Assembly: GCA_001642415.1 (NCBI GenBank)
Contig: LTDK01000180.1
Span: forward strand, 43,230 to 107,229
Direction of reading: 5' to 3'
Length of the DNA: 64,000 bases
Origin: Nematocida ironsii
Lineage: Eukaryota; Microsporidia
In this document: positions 27,184-36,646 of the stretch, piece by piece
Layout of the letters: every line of letters begins with the position of its first letter
How positions within the stretch are numbered: position 1 is the first letter of the stretch
Translations under genes and position numbers: made by a program
Notes under the pieces: model-generated
The model's database searches: none
What the model saw: the letters and a program-made list of their open reading frames with translations, nothing else
What the model was told of the DNA's origin: nothing

Positions 27184-27846
27184 TTAAATGTTCTTTGAGA
27201 ATGGATTTAAGCATGCGAATAGTTTAGTGAAAAATCCTTCCTTCTTTTCTGGTGCCTTAGGTACTGATCGTACCCAGTGTCCGCCTTTTATGGGAACATA
27301 CACAAAGTCTTCCTTAAGTACTTCTCTCTTTGGGACCCACTGCTCCTTTGCTGCTTGCGTCTGCCGAGATATTTCCATCTCCATTTTAATAATATTCTGC
27401 TGGACTAGTGAAAGTGTGCTCATGTACTCTTCAGTAATTTGCATGGCGCTTTTTCCATAAGAAAGATTTTCCAGTACAGAAGATTCTTGCCTTGTTATTT
27501 CTTTTTTATCTTCTACGGCATTAGGGGCCTCTTCTTGGCTTTCTATGTTTGTTAAGTTTTCACTGATGTATTCCACCTCTTCTTCCTGGATCGTATAACA
27601 CTCATCTTCTTCATGCGCGGTCTGTTCTATGCTCTGCTCTTCTATGTAGTGTGTCTCAAATCTTCCTTCCTCCATATATTTAATATTAGCTAAAGAGCTA
27701 ATAGATACTTCAGTCGGCTGCTCAAAATGCGCCTCACTTGCATCTTTAACCTCTGTGAGCTCGTATTCAATTGTTTCTTCTGGCTGTAAAAGCTTGATAG
27801 ATTCATCCACATCATTACCAATTATCATTTCTTGTTTCTCCATCAT
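27184..27846 (-). CDS. Acidic protein of unknown function
   Basis: 220 residues, not recognised. The first 115 are very acidic (clusters such as EEDECYTIQEEEVEYI); 120-165 is helical, with MSTLSLVQQNIIKMEMEISRQ; the last 50 are more ordered and aromatic (KEDFVYVPIKGGHWVRSVP, then FFTKLFACLNPF). There is no signal peptide. It diverges from the UTP18-like gene across a 147 bp region with three CTCCGTG words, so the two may be co-regulated. Confidence 0.6.
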   Translation of the reverse strand: MMEKQEMIIGNDVDESIKLLQPEETIEYELTEVKDASEAHFEQPTEVSISSLANIKYMEEGRFETHYIEEQSIEQTAHEEDECYTIQEEEVEYISENLTNIESQEEAPNAVEDKKEITRQESSVLENLSYGKSAMQITEEYMSTLSLVQQNIIKMEMEISRQTQAAKEQWVPKREVLKEDFVYVPIKGGHWVRSVPKAPEKKEGFFTKLFACLNPFSKNI

Positions 27847-27851
27847 GCGCT

Positions 27852-27943
27852 CTCCGTGTTAGTTTGTTTTAATACTTGAGGATTGCTTTCTCCGTGTTAT
27901 TGACCAATGGTTTTTTTAAGTTGGTCTAGACTTCCTCCGTGAG
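27852..27943. promoter_or_regulatory. Three direct CTCCGTG words in a divergent promoter
   Basis: CTCCGTG occurs at 27852, 27890 and 27935 (spacing 38 and 45 bp), all in the same orientation, between the divergent starts at 27846 and 27994. A fourth copy is at 43228-43234, about 100 bp before the LRR gene. A transcription-factor site is the simplest reading. Confidence 0.35.
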
Positions 27944-27993
27944 AAAAGTTACTGGCTAAATAGCATATTCATGTGAAAAATTTACAATTCCAA

Positions 27994-29121
27994 ATGAAGT
28001 TCAGACTGGTAGAAGACAAGGATGTGATAGAGACCCAACAGAAAGAAGAGCACCAATCAGAGGAAACAGATGTCGACTCAGAAGAATTCTTTGGATTACA
28101 AACAAAGTATGAAGAATTGTCTGAGGAGGAGCAAGACATGTGGGAGGACTCCGATGATGAGGGGAGCAGCACTCATTGGACAGTTGAAAAAATAGAAAAA
28201 AGGCCGGGGAATGTCCGAAAAACAAAGGCTCTATGCAAAAATCTACTAAAATACACGACCAGCCACATACTAACCATTAGAAAGGGAATAGTAAAGGTAG
28301 AAGTAATGGATGGGAACATATATCTACTGGACAAAGCAGGGCAGCTGTACATGTGCAGCACTGATGAAAACAACAGAATATCTGGGCATCTATGCAAGAT
28401 TGAAATTAAGAAGGGCTCTAAGGAAAAGAACTTCAAAGACTTCATAGTAGCGCCAAGTGGTATGATTATTGCGCTTACAAAGGCCTTTCATTCATTCAGC
28501 ACTGTAATGCCAGAAACTGGTATAATAAAGGAAGTGAATCTATACCAGTACAAGGACAAAGGGTATAGCAGAATTAAAAAAATACAAAATGGGTTTGTGT
28601 TGATATCCGAGAAGTCTCTTCTTATTTACAACTACAATGCACTTCTCATGGAGAGAATAGAAATGTCGGAAAAAATAGAAGATGTTATAGAGGACGGGGA
28701 TTACTTCTTGATGCTTTTGGAGAGCAGGCTGGTAAAGTATTGTCGAAAAATGAAAGCCACAATTCTTGAGTCAGAAGTGTTGGTAAACCCGCAAGCTTTA
28801 TGCATTTTTAACCAGTCAGTGGCAGTTGGCGGGATGGGTGGGATTACTATCTTCCAAAAGAGTACTTTTAGCATAGAAACCGAACTTGCAAACTTAGAAA
28901 ATGTGACAGCACTAGGATATATGCAGGAAATGGACATTCTTGTCTTTGGAGACAAAAACAAAGCCAACGGAATTCGAATGTATAATGCAAAGGAGAAAAA
29001 AATGATAACAACTTTCCCACCTAGCACAGGGCTGGGTTATATTGGAGGGTTTGTTGAATGTGGCCGCGCTCTCTATTTCGGTGCAATGGAGCGATTGTAC
29101 ATCCTAAATATTCCAAACTAG
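27994..29121 (+). CDS. UTP18: WD40-like protein, probable SSU processome UTP18
   Basis: 375 residues from the first ATG (the frame opens at a GTG 21 bases upstream). The N-terminus is acidic with WEDSDDE, like the W-(V/E)-DEDDE element of UTP18. The rest is a run of beta-propeller-like strands without canonical GH...WD signatures. The best match is the C-terminal 90 residues: VAVGGMGGITIF, then LENVTALGYMQEMDILVFGD, ANGIRMYNA and MITTFPP, parallel to the VACGS-GVVNIY, VTSL-FNP-TEILAI, VRLVHLPS and FSNFP succession of UTP18. UTP18 belongs to the UTP-B complex with UTP6, also in this window. The alternative is another divergent WD40 ribosome-biogenesis factor. Confidence 0.5.
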   Translation: MKFRLVEDKDVIETQQKEEHQSEETDVDSEEFFGLQTKYEELSEEEQDMWEDSDDEGSSTHWTVEKIEKRPGNVRKTKALCKNLLKYTTSHILTIRKGIVKVEVMDGNIYLLDKAGQLYMCSTDENNRISGHLCKIEIKKGSKEKNFKDFIVAPSGMIIALTKAFHSFSTVMPETGIIKEVNLYQYKDKGYSRIKKIQNGFVLISEKSLLIYNYNALLMERIEMSEKIEDVIEDGDYFLMLLESRLVKYCRKMKATILESEVLVNPQALCIFNQSVAVGGMGGITIFQKSTFSIETELANLENVTALGYMQEMDILVFGDKNKANGIRMYNAKEKKMITTFPPSTGLGYIGGFVECGRALYFGAMERLYILNIPN

Positions 29122-29237
29122 CACATACACGAGTGTGTTCTATCTGCAGTGTCTACTAATGAAATGGGCATGGAATAGAAGAACTTTTCTGTTTCTATAG
29201 ATAAACCAAATAAATAAGAAATCATAGAGGATTTATT

Positions 29238-32200
29238 TTAATGCAGAGCCACCTTTAAGAGACTGTAAATGGCAGGCATCCATATTTCAATCTCTGTTCC
29301 ATATGGCCGGCTAGCACAAATGGCATCCCCTTCCTTGCGGATCATGTCCAGCTGTTCTGCTGTCACTGGTGCAGAGGATTCAGTGCCTACGCCTATTTCG
29401 GATATTTTATTTAGGAATCTGTCCATTTTTGAGAGGAAGTCGGCTGACCACTTTTTCTCAGACAGATGCTTGTTTAAAACCACAATTTTTGGCTCAATTG
29501 ACTTTAGAAGCCATCCTTTGAGCGCTCCTTTTTTATTATGGATCATGCCAAGCAGCGAATTAACCAGCTTAGAGATGTCTTGATAAGTCTTTTCCATCTG
29601 TGGGGTGATTACTATTTCCTGCTGCTTCTGCTGGTATCCGTGTGAAGAATGCATTCCACCAGGGAATGATTGATTGCTTCCTATTCTATTCTGCTGGTAA
29701 GTGTTTTGCATTGGATCTGGGAAAGGAGTGCCCATCTGGCTATTTCCAGGCATCATTGGTGTCTTTAGTGGTGTTCCCATGCCCATGGCTGTGTTTGGGG
29801 TACTTGCTGCACTGCTGGGTGTAAATGGCATTCGAGGCATACCAGCGCCATGTGAAGCCATTTTCTGTTCTGGTGCAGGCCTAAAAGGAGAATGTGCTGC
29901 GTGTGCTTGAGGCATTCCTGGTGCCCTGTGCCCCACATCATTTACATTCTGCATAGGCATGGCTGTTGGGCGCACTGGTGGCATTCCATTTGGTATAACC
30001 GGCATGCGGGGTGTTTCATTGGCGGTTTCTCCTGCCATTCCCATGCGCGGAGGAATTCCCGGGGTGGCTGTATTTGATGCAACCCCACTCATTGGTCTAG
30101 GCTGCCCTGGCATATATGGCATGCGCGGGGGCACTGCACCACTAGATGGTGTATTTGGCATTGGCGGATAGCTTGAACCACTTACCGGCATTCCACCTTG
30201 ATTATATCCTGAAAACGCAGCTTGATTAGCAGGCTGTGCAGCTTTGTTCAGCGGGACTTCTGGCATCTGTGGCTTTGCATAAGAGATCTTTGGTCCAGCC
30301 CTGCCTCCAATGTTTGGAGTGGCAACAGCAGAAACTGTATTTTGAGGCTGAGGCATTCTATTTAATCCCTGTGACATGCCCCCCATAGGGGTATTTGCCA
30401 TCTGTGGTTTTGGTGCAAAGTAGCTATTAGGAGTCATATCTGCGCCTGCGGTGGGCTGCTTGGCCATCTGCGGAGGAAGTGGCATAGAATTCATGCCATT
30501 TCCATTGTATGGATTTGCATTCCCTGGCTGCAGAACCTCTCGGCTGTTCAATGAAAAAGAAGATGGTGCTGCATTAGGCTTCTGTGGCATATTCATCTGA
30601 TGAGGCATTGGGCTTGGCCTTCCATGAACTGGACCTCCATATTGTTGTGGGGCTCTTTGGTGTATGTTCATATTGTTCATCTGCTGATGTGGCGGGTACA
30701 TATTTCCTGTTCCCTGTTGCACAGATCTTTGCGATGATGTGGAAGGAAGATTTAGCTCTCCCTGTACCTCATCTGCTGACTTTGGACTGAGATAGTTGAT
30801 AAATGACAGAACTCTCTGCTTTTCTCCCTTTTGCATTAAATGCTTTAAGTAATCAATTGTAACCCGATCTACAGATATTTTTTGCTTCATTAGCTGTGCA
30901 CCTCTTTCAACAATTGTGAATACTTTGTCAAACTTCTTAAAGAACTCAACAGACTGAATAATGCTTTTGGGCTTTTCGGCCTTCTTTTCCTCAATCTCCT
31001 GATACTTCTGCACATCCTTAGCAATAAGGTAGCAGATTTTAGCAGAGTCTAGGTCGGTCTTCTCAAGACACTCGGCAACTGCTCGTACTTTAGGAATAAA
31101 CTCCTCATCTGTGCAGTGGCTTCCTAAAATCTTTATAATTACTGTCCAGTCTACATTGTTTTTAATCAGCCCACTGTAGTCACCAGATAAAATAGAAAGA
31201 ACTAGCAAAAAGCTGGATGATGCGCCTGGGGCCTTAAGAATCCTTTCTTTTTCTCTTTTAAGCACATTTGTTCCATCGCATAGAGCAATGAGTGCTGCTA
31301 AGTGTGCATTCTCTGAGAGTGCCAAAGAAAACGCAGATGAGAAATTTCCCTGTATAAGCTTTTCTGTAATAGGATCCTTCTCATCTATTTCTATACTGCT
31401 TTCTTGTGAGGTTTTACTAGACTCTTCTGCCTCATCCTCTGCCTGTTCTAGAATGGGGCTTTTTTCGCCGCTTGCATTAAGAATCTTCATTATTTCCCTA
31501 CGAGGGTGCTCTCTTTCATAGGCATCCAGCACTTTCCATTCATATGAGCTCTTGTCAACACTGTCAATCCATTTCCTAAGACGAAGTCCCTTTTCTTCAG
31601 AGACAAATAGACCTTGTGAAGTAAAGCAAAGGCCTGCCCCCTGCTTCTGCCACTCTGGCACTTTATCCAAAAATGGTGAGCGCGCATTCAATGAGGTGAG
31701 TGTGTCCATAACCACATATCCATTGTATGATGAGTATGCAATCATATCTGGGTTCTCTGGGCTAAATGCAAAGTCAAACACTGAATCCTCTACAACTACT
31801 CCTCGCTTCTTATAAGTATTTGCATCCCAGGCAATCACAGAGTTGTCTCTTCCACATGTTACAATAAGAGATGGGTCCTGTCTGGACCACTTACAGTTAA
31901 GAATTCCCTCGGTGTGCCCCTCTAGTCGAGGAGTTCCTCTTGATATTCTTAGGTCATACAGAATGACTGAATTCTGTGCAGAAGAAGAGACTGCCAGCTG
32001 CGCACTGTTTGGGCTTGGATCCCACTGCAGAGAAGTTATTTCAGACTTGGAGAAGTATGCATCTCCAATTCTTGTCACTTCACTCTTCCCACGCAGGTCT
32101 AAAATACTTACCATCCCATCAGTGGTACCCACTGCAAGTATTTGCGGCATGTTTTTGTTCCACTGTAGACAGCTAATCCCCTCAAACTTTGTAGTTATTC

Positions 32201-32639
32201 CGGGAGCCATTGGCTTATCAAGAGTCCTTAAGTTCCATAACATAATTTTACCTGAATATGAACCAGTGGTCAGCACGGGCATAGCACCTGCAAAGTCAAT
32301 TCCTAGAATATCATCGTCTGTCTTCACATGGTTTTTAAATACCAGCTCCTTAGGATCTTCCCTGTCCTCGCTTAATAATCCTGTTGCATCTAATAAAGTA
32401 ACATTCCCTGCGTCTAATCCTCCAGCTACAAATACTTTATCTCCATACATCCCCCACTCTAGCCTGTTAAACCTAGAAGGAACTACCTTGGTAAAGATTG
32501 TCTCATCTGTCTCAGTGTTCCTTATCTGGAGCAGCGAATCAGATGAAAAATCACTATTCAATATCTTTGCTTTTGTCCCCAGTGCTACTAACGATCCCAC
32601 CGGGCTGAATGACACTAGACTTGTTGTTTCTATCTTCAT
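29238..32639 (-). CDS. SEC31: COPII outer-coat protein SEC31
   Basis: SEC31 forms the outer COPII cage on ER-exit vesicles. 1,133 residues: an N-terminal seven-bladed propeller (1-330) with WD-like repeats such as GSYSGKIMLWNLR, GTTDGMVSILDLRG and GRDNSVIAWDA; an alpha-solenoid (about 420-660); a Pro/Met/Gln/Gly-rich low-complexity region (about 670-1010), which binds SEC23 in homologs; and a C-terminal helical domain (1020-1133) with QMEKTYQDISKLVNSLL. The start MKIETTSLVSFSPVG matches the family. The open frame continues 69 codons upstream, but that extension is AT-rich and runs into the divergent gene's promoter, so I place the start at 32639. Confidence 0.92.
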   Translation of the reverse strand: MKIETTSLVSFSPVGSLVALGTKAKILNSDFSSDSLLQIRNTETDETIFTKVVPSRFNRLEWGMYGDKVFVAGGLDAGNVTLLDATGLLSEDREDPKELVFKNHVKTDDDILGIDFAGAMPVLTTGSYSGKIMLWNLRTLDKPMAPGITTKFEGISCLQWNKNMPQILAVGTTDGMVSILDLRGKSEVTRIGDAYFSKSEITSLQWDPSPNSAQLAVSSSAQNSVILYDLRISRGTPRLEGHTEGILNCKWSRQDPSLIVTCGRDNSVIAWDANTYKKRGVVVEDSVFDFAFSPENPDMIAYSSYNGYVVMDTLTSLNARSPFLDKVPEWQKQGAGLCFTSQGLFVSEEKGLRLRKWIDSVDKSSYEWKVLDAYEREHPRREIMKILNASGEKSPILEQAEDEAEESSKTSQESSIEIDEKDPITEKLIQGNFSSAFSLALSENAHLAALIALCDGTNVLKREKERILKAPGASSSFLLVLSILSGDYSGLIKNNVDWTVIIKILGSHCTDEEFIPKVRAVAECLEKTDLDSAKICYLIAKDVQKYQEIEEKKAEKPKSIIQSVEFFKKFDKVFTIVERGAQLMKQKISVDRVTIDYLKHLMQKGEKQRVLSFINYLSPKSADEVQGELNLPSTSSQRSVQQGTGNMYPPHQQMNNMNIHQRAPQQYGGPVHGRPSPMPHQMNMPQKPNAAPSSFSLNSREVLQPGNANPYNGNGMNSMPLPPQMAKQPTAGADMTPNSYFAPKPQMANTPMGGMSQGLNRMPQPQNTVSAVATPNIGGRAGPKISYAKPQMPEVPLNKAAQPANQAAFSGYNQGGMPVSGSSYPPMPNTPSSGAVPPRMPYMPGQPRPMSGVASNTATPGIPPRMGMAGETANETPRMPVIPNGMPPVRPTAMPMQNVNDVGHRAPGMPQAHAAHSPFRPAPEQKMASHGAGMPRMPFTPSSAASTPNTAMGMGTPLKTPMMPGNSQMGTPFPDPMQNTYQQNRIGSNQSFPGGMHSSHGYQQKQQEIVITPQMEKTYQDISKLVNSLLGMIHNKKGALKGWLLKSIEPKIVVLNKHLSEKKWSADFLSKMDRFLNKISEIGVGTESSAPVTAEQLDMIRKEGDAICASRPYGTEIEIWMPAIYSLLKVALH

Positions 32640-32730
32640 TATAAACAAAAAGACTGAAAATAAAATATAAATATATTTTATGAATATAAACATTATAATA
32701 TTAATTCTTTTTTCATTTTTATGCACCCAA

Positions 32731-34470
32731 ATGGATTCTATACGAAAGGGAAAGGAACCATTGCTGGCTGATTTGTTATTTGCAATGGCAGGGGTTGATT
32801 GCAGGGCTGTTCGTATTAGGCAGTCATCCGGCCAGGAGATGGACACTTTTGTTAACTCTTCTGTCCCTAAAAACAGTATACAGATAGTGAGAGAGCTACT
32901 TGTGATTATTGCCGGAATAAAAAAATGCAGATATCACATAGAGAATGTGTATTTTGAGGCAGGGCCTATAAGAAAGTATTTATTTAAGGCGATTGAAGAG
33001 GAGATACAGTACTATTTAGAGAAGGTAGACCGCGTGCGGCAGGAGGTAAGAAACACAGCCGTGCATATTGAGGCTCTTCCTTTTATATTTCAGGAAGAGA
33101 TAGAGACATTTACTGGCCTTACAGAAGTACTCAGAGATGCAGAGAGTGTGGGTGATTTATTTCTTTTAGGAGTTGTGCTCAAAAGTAGGTTAAAGTCAAC
33201 TCGCATTATTAGTTCTTTAATTGCACCAATGAATCGCATACTTGTAAGACTAATACAGGGAGAAGATACTTCAGGGTACTTTGAAGAGCGGCACACGTAT
33301 GACTATGCTGAGAGCTTTTGGAGCAGCCATTACAGAATAAAGGAGGCAGTGCCTGCATATCTTGCAGGGTGTTTTAACAAGCTGGTGGAGTTGGGAAAGA
33401 TATCAAAGATACGGCGCGTAATGGGAGAGCCAGTAATAAAATACAGCGCAGAAGTTCTTTCTGTATGCTTAGATAGAAGGTCTAGCATAATTAATGAACA
33501 GAGCTTAAATGCATATTTCATGAGAATAATTGAATGTCCTGCTGTAAGGCAGATGTGGCAGGAAAGCATGACAGAGCTTTTTAGCAGAATTGGGCTGGAT
33601 GTAAGCAAGTACTCAGAGCTGTTTCAGGAAATTGGCGGGCGTATACTGAAAGTTCCTAGCAAAAAAGATATATCTCTGGTGAACTACTTAATGAGAAAGG
33701 GCAGTGCCGGATACTCTTCATATGAAGAGCATGTTGATTCTCCCTCTCTTTCTTTTCTAGACGACTGCACATTTCTTCTAGAGAGTGTTGAGGGTGTGCG
33801 CTCATCTCCAGTTACATTCGTTTACAATGAGGTTTCTCTAGAAAAAACTCTTTTAGGGATTTATGATACTCGATGCAGTAAAAGTGTTGCCGGGCTTTCT
33901 TTATTACAGGGACTTGATATTGCGTTCTCTTTAAAAGAGCCGCTCTCCATGTTCTTTTCTGCTAAGTCTGCCTATGAGCTTCGAATTATTTTTAGGCTGA
34001 TATATTCTCTTTATGCAATTGAGTATTTTTTGTGCTCTCAGTATAGCAACTGGCGCATCAAGCAGGTGCTTCTTAGCTTTGTAACTGGTGTAAGGATGGT
34101 TATAACAGAAAAAATAGACACTGAATTTCAGACAGTTATTAATGAAGAACATATGCACAACTATACTGGATCGCTGGAGAGTGCACTTTCTAACATAATG
34201 AAAGCATCTCTCTTAACCAGCCCATTTCTCATACAGTTTTACAGCAAAGTGTTTTCTATTGCCTTTATGTATATTGAGCTGGCAAATAGAGAGCAGCTCA
34301 CAGTAGAGGAAGAGAAAGAAATCCTTGATTCACTAAGACATTGTTTTAGAGCAGCTATTCCTTATGTAAAGTCACCATTATTAATTTTACTGTTTGAATC
34401 ACTGCTATGCGCCGAGCAGCCAGAAATGGCCCAGAATTCTGATTATTATAGCAGCATGCACCCAGTATAA
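32731..34470 (+). CDS. Gamma-tubulin complex component (GCP2/GCP3, Spc97/Spc98-like)
   Basis: A microtubule-nucleating complex protein of the spindle plaque. The GRIP1 start is clear: EPLLADLLFAMAGVDCRAV corresponds to the family's L-(V/L)-x-D-(L/I)-L-(Y/F)-x-x-x-G-(I/V)-D. Around residues 190-240, ESFWSSHYRIKEAVPAYLAG and LVELGKISKIRRVMG match W-x-x-x-Y, VP-x-(F/Y)-L and GK-x-(L/I)-x-x-(I/L)-R. GRIP2 should be the rest, ending around 579 residues. It is shorter than yeast Spc97/98 (more than 800). I cannot separate GCP2 from GCP3. An in-frame ATG at 32680 would add a hydrophobic AT-rich leader; the ATG at 32731 fits the family better. The SEC31 start lies 91 bp away on the other strand. Confidence 0.8.
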   Translation: MDSIRKGKEPLLADLLFAMAGVDCRAVRIRQSSGQEMDTFVNSSVPKNSIQIVRELLVIIAGIKKCRYHIENVYFEAGPIRKYLFKAIEEEIQYYLEKVDRVRQEVRNTAVHIEALPFIFQEEIETFTGLTEVLRDAESVGDLFLLGVVLKSRLKSTRIISSLIAPMNRILVRLIQGEDTSGYFEERHTYDYAESFWSSHYRIKEAVPAYLAGCFNKLVELGKISKIRRVMGEPVIKYSAEVLSVCLDRRSSIINEQSLNAYFMRIIECPAVRQMWQESMTELFSRIGLDVSKYSELFQEIGGRILKVPSKKDISLVNYLMRKGSAGYSSYEEHVDSPSLSFLDDCTFLLESVEGVRSSPVTFVYNEVSLEKTLLGIYDTRCSKSVAGLSLLQGLDIAFSLKEPLSMFFSAKSAYELRIIFRLIYSLYAIEYFLCSQYSNWRIKQVLLSFVTGVRMVITEKIDTEFQTVINEEHMHNYTGSLESALSNIMKASLLTSPFLIQFYSKVFSIAFMYIELANREQLTVEEEKEILDSLRHCFRAAIPYVKSPLLILLFESLLCAEQPEMAQNSDYYSSMHPV

Positions 34471-34632
34471 AATAAAAGATTATAAAGAATTCACACGAAA
34501 ACTAACGAAATAAGCACATATCGACTTAAATAAAGAATAAAACGAACAAACACTTTATGGGTAAGCGCTGTTTCTATAAACTGCTGTGTCTACTATTACA
34601 TTAACAGCAATCGTTATTTTTTTTAATATTTT

Positions 34633-34845
34633 ATGGATCTTAGAGTGTTATATAAAAGAGCCAAAGAGCTCTTTCCTTTTGTGCCAAACCCAGTGCCACT
34701 TGTACAGTTTTTAACGAGGCGGGCAGCCATTGATGAGGTTGAGTATAAATCAGAGTCTTCTATAAAAATAAGAAAGGCAAGAAGAATAGAGCCAGAGGAG
34801 GACGAAGAAATAATTAAAAAAAAATCTAAGAAGAAAATTCAATAA
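34633..34845 (+). CDS. Small basic protein of unknown function, overlapping SGD1 by one base
   Basis: 70 residues: an aromatic/proline-containing N-terminal half (LFPFVPNPVPLVQFLTRR) and a highly charged C-terminal half ending in a Lys-rich run. Stop and next start share one base (TAATG at 34843-34847). The composition and the tight link to SGD1 argue for a real gene. Function is unknown; a ribosome-biogenesis role is only guilt by association, and reinitiation from a shared transcript is possible. Confidence 0.55.
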   Translation: MDLRVLYKRAKELFPFVPNPVPLVQFLTRRAAIDEVEYKSESSIKIRKARRIEPEEDEEIIKKKSKKKIQ

Positions 34846-36077
34846 TGGACAGTATTGTTTTAGCGTACAACAAACTATCAGTTAGCACACTTTCAACAGT
34901 ATTCAAGGAGATAGAAAAAGCATACGAAAAGAACAGCAAAGATACATCTTCTATGATAATTAAAATACTCTCAGAGACAGAGCTAGAAAGCAACTTACTC
35001 GCAATTTCATCTCTTCTGAAGCTAATATACTCAGCGCTGGACAAGTCAATTGTTGAAGAAATTATCACAAAGATAGATGATTTAAATTTATGCTGCTACA
35101 TATTCAATTACGGTCTGGTGGATGACGCATTTATAAACTCAAAAGTACAGAATCTTCTAAAGAAGCGGGATATTTTATCTGTTCTGCGCATACTGCAGAT
35201 GTGCAGTGGGATATTAGACAGCTCCACTCTTTCTTTAATAGAATTGGGCGCAGACTCTGCAATGGAAGAGTGGGAGAGACAAGAGGACCGCCCGTGCATT
35301 CTTCTTAAGTTCATTAAAGACTCTGTTAAGCAGATTCAAAATGGCCGCAGTCCATACAGAAACTATCTACAGGAAGAAATGAACAGTGTAAAAGTGACGA
35401 TCTCAAACATTCTAAGTAAATACACATATACCAACACAGAAGTGATCACCACAGCCACCGATGCAGATGAGCTCATAGCAGTAAAATACGGAATGAATAC
35501 CTCTCTAAAGAAAAAAATATTCTCCATCATTACCAGCAGTACAGATTACTATGAAGCCCAGCGATCTCTTTACAAACAAATAATTCGAAAAGTATGGCAC
35601 ATTGAAGAAATTGTTAAAATATCAATTCGCTTATGCATTGCAGAGAGTGTGTTCAACATATACTATCCCTCTCTAATTATATCTATATACAACAGCTCGT
35701 CTAGTAGCCATAAAGGCGCAGTTATGAACTACATATACCACACAATTGACGAACAGGCAAATTCTCTTTCAAAGAAAACTATTAAGGAAATATATAACTT
35801 AGGGATGCTTATAGGCCACTTATACGGCAATGAAGTAAATGTGCTTAAGCCGCTGGTCTGTCTAAGTATTATCGGAAAGAAAGAAGGGGTGCTTATAAAA
35901 GTTGCCATAAAGAATATTCTGACTCTTTACCAGCAGAAAAAGATTAAAAAGATTCGAAAGATTAAGGAAACAGAGAGGTTTAGAGAATTCTTTATGTCAA
36001 GGCTAGTGGATGAATCGTTCTTAAAAAGCACGGATCAAACAGATTTAGAAGCTCTGTATTCTCAGATGTTTATATAA
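34845..36077 (+). CDS. SGD1: MIF4G/MA3 ribosome-biogenesis protein SGD1/NOM1
   Basis: SGD1/NOM1 is a nucleolar protein for 40S maturation that recruits the DEAD-box helicase Fal1/eIF4A3. The C-terminal MA3 domain is recognisable: KYGMNTSLKKKIFSIITSS with DYYEAQRSLYKQ matches the RMNTD-RR-IFC-IMTSEDYLDAFEKL start of the NOM1 MA3 domain, followed by EIVKISIRLCIAESVFNIYYPSLI (family: EIVHV-x-CCLQEKTYNPFYA). The N-terminal 210 residues are alpha-helical and should be a reduced MIF4G domain. At 410 residues it is less than half of human NOM1 (860). CWC22, the other MIF4G-MA3 protein, fits less well at the MA3 start. Confidence 0.75.
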   Translation: MDSIVLAYNKLSVSTLSTVFKEIEKAYEKNSKDTSSMIIKILSETELESNLLAISSLLKLIYSALDKSIVEEIITKIDDLNLCCYIFNYGLVDDAFINSKVQNLLKKRDILSVLRILQMCSGILDSSTLSLIELGADSAMEEWERQEDRPCILLKFIKDSVKQIQNGRSPYRNYLQEEMNSVKVTISNILSKYTYTNTEVITTATDADELIAVKYGMNTSLKKKIFSIITSSTDYYEAQRSLYKQIIRKVWHIEEIVKISIRLCIAESVFNIYYPSLIISIYNSSSSSHKGAVMNYIYHTIDEQANSLSKKTIKEIYNLGMLIGHLYGNEVNVLKPLVCLSIIGKKEGVLIKVAIKNILTLYQQKKIKKIRKIKETERFREFFMSRLVDESFLKSTDQTDLEALYSQMFI

Positions 36078-36110
36078 TTGTAAAAATTTGTTAATATTAG
36101 AGCAGAAGGA

Positions 36111-36557
36111 ATGAAAGAGGACTGCTTCTACTTTATAACTTCTACCTGTGCAAGAGGGCCGCAATGTACATATAGGCACAGCCAAGAGGCAAAAAACTGC
36201 CAAATTGTATGCAGCAACTGGAAGAATGGAACAGAGTGTTTGGATGCTTGCCCGTATAGGCATTCTGACTACCAGATAAAAGAAAAGCCTGCTGTAGAGT
36301 GCTACTGGGAGACGCATGGCGGATGCAAGAAAGCAGACTGCCCATATGTTCACAAGCAGAGTGCCTCTCAGCCTGTAAAGAGCGATCCTCCTTGTCTATT
36401 AGATATTCACAAATTGCGCTGCGATTTAGAGAAGATAAACTTTGATTTAGAGCAGCTAAACCTAACAGAGTGCCACCAATATCAGACTATTTCTGTAAAG
36501 AACATAGGGGAGCTAATGAAGGAGCTGCGAGAGATTGAAGGGGTATTCCAAGGATAA
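36111..36557 (+). CDS. Triple CCCH zinc-finger protein, ZC3H11A-like
   Basis: 148 residues with three CCCH fingers: C5-x7-C13-x5-C19-x3-H23, C34-x8-C43-x3-C47-x3-H51, and C64-x7-C72-x4-C77-x3-H81. The order and linker sequences (CFYFITSTCARGPQCTYRH, then CSNWKNGTEC, then VECYWETHGGC) match the N-terminal triple finger of ZC3H11A, a TREX-associated mRNA-export protein. The C-terminal third is a short helix (LRCDLEKINFDLEQL). Human ZC3H11A is 810 residues, so only the finger module is kept. It starts 33 bp after SGD1 on the same strand. Confidence 0.75.
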   Translation: MKEDCFYFITSTCARGPQCTYRHSQEAKNCQIVCSNWKNGTECLDACPYRHSDYQIKEKPAVECYWETHGGCKKADCPYVHKQSASQPVKSDPPCLLDIHKLRCDLEKINFDLEQLNLTECHQYQTISVKNIGELMKELREIEGVFQG

Positions 36558-36646
36558 TCCATTCAAGATGTTTATTGGTCAGTTTCTTTAAAAAGAACCC
36601 CATTGGTAGATATTTTATTTATAATAAAAGTCGGTATGAAAATTTT

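Noticed and set aside
31843..32670. 275-codon plus-strand frame
   Set aside because: It is antisense to the SEC31 beta-propeller, which is strongly conserved on the other strand; composition is that of a shadow frame.
32640..32846. 69-codon upstream extension of SEC31
   Set aside because: It crosses the divergent GCP gene start and is AT-rich; the SEC31 family start MKIE is at 32639.
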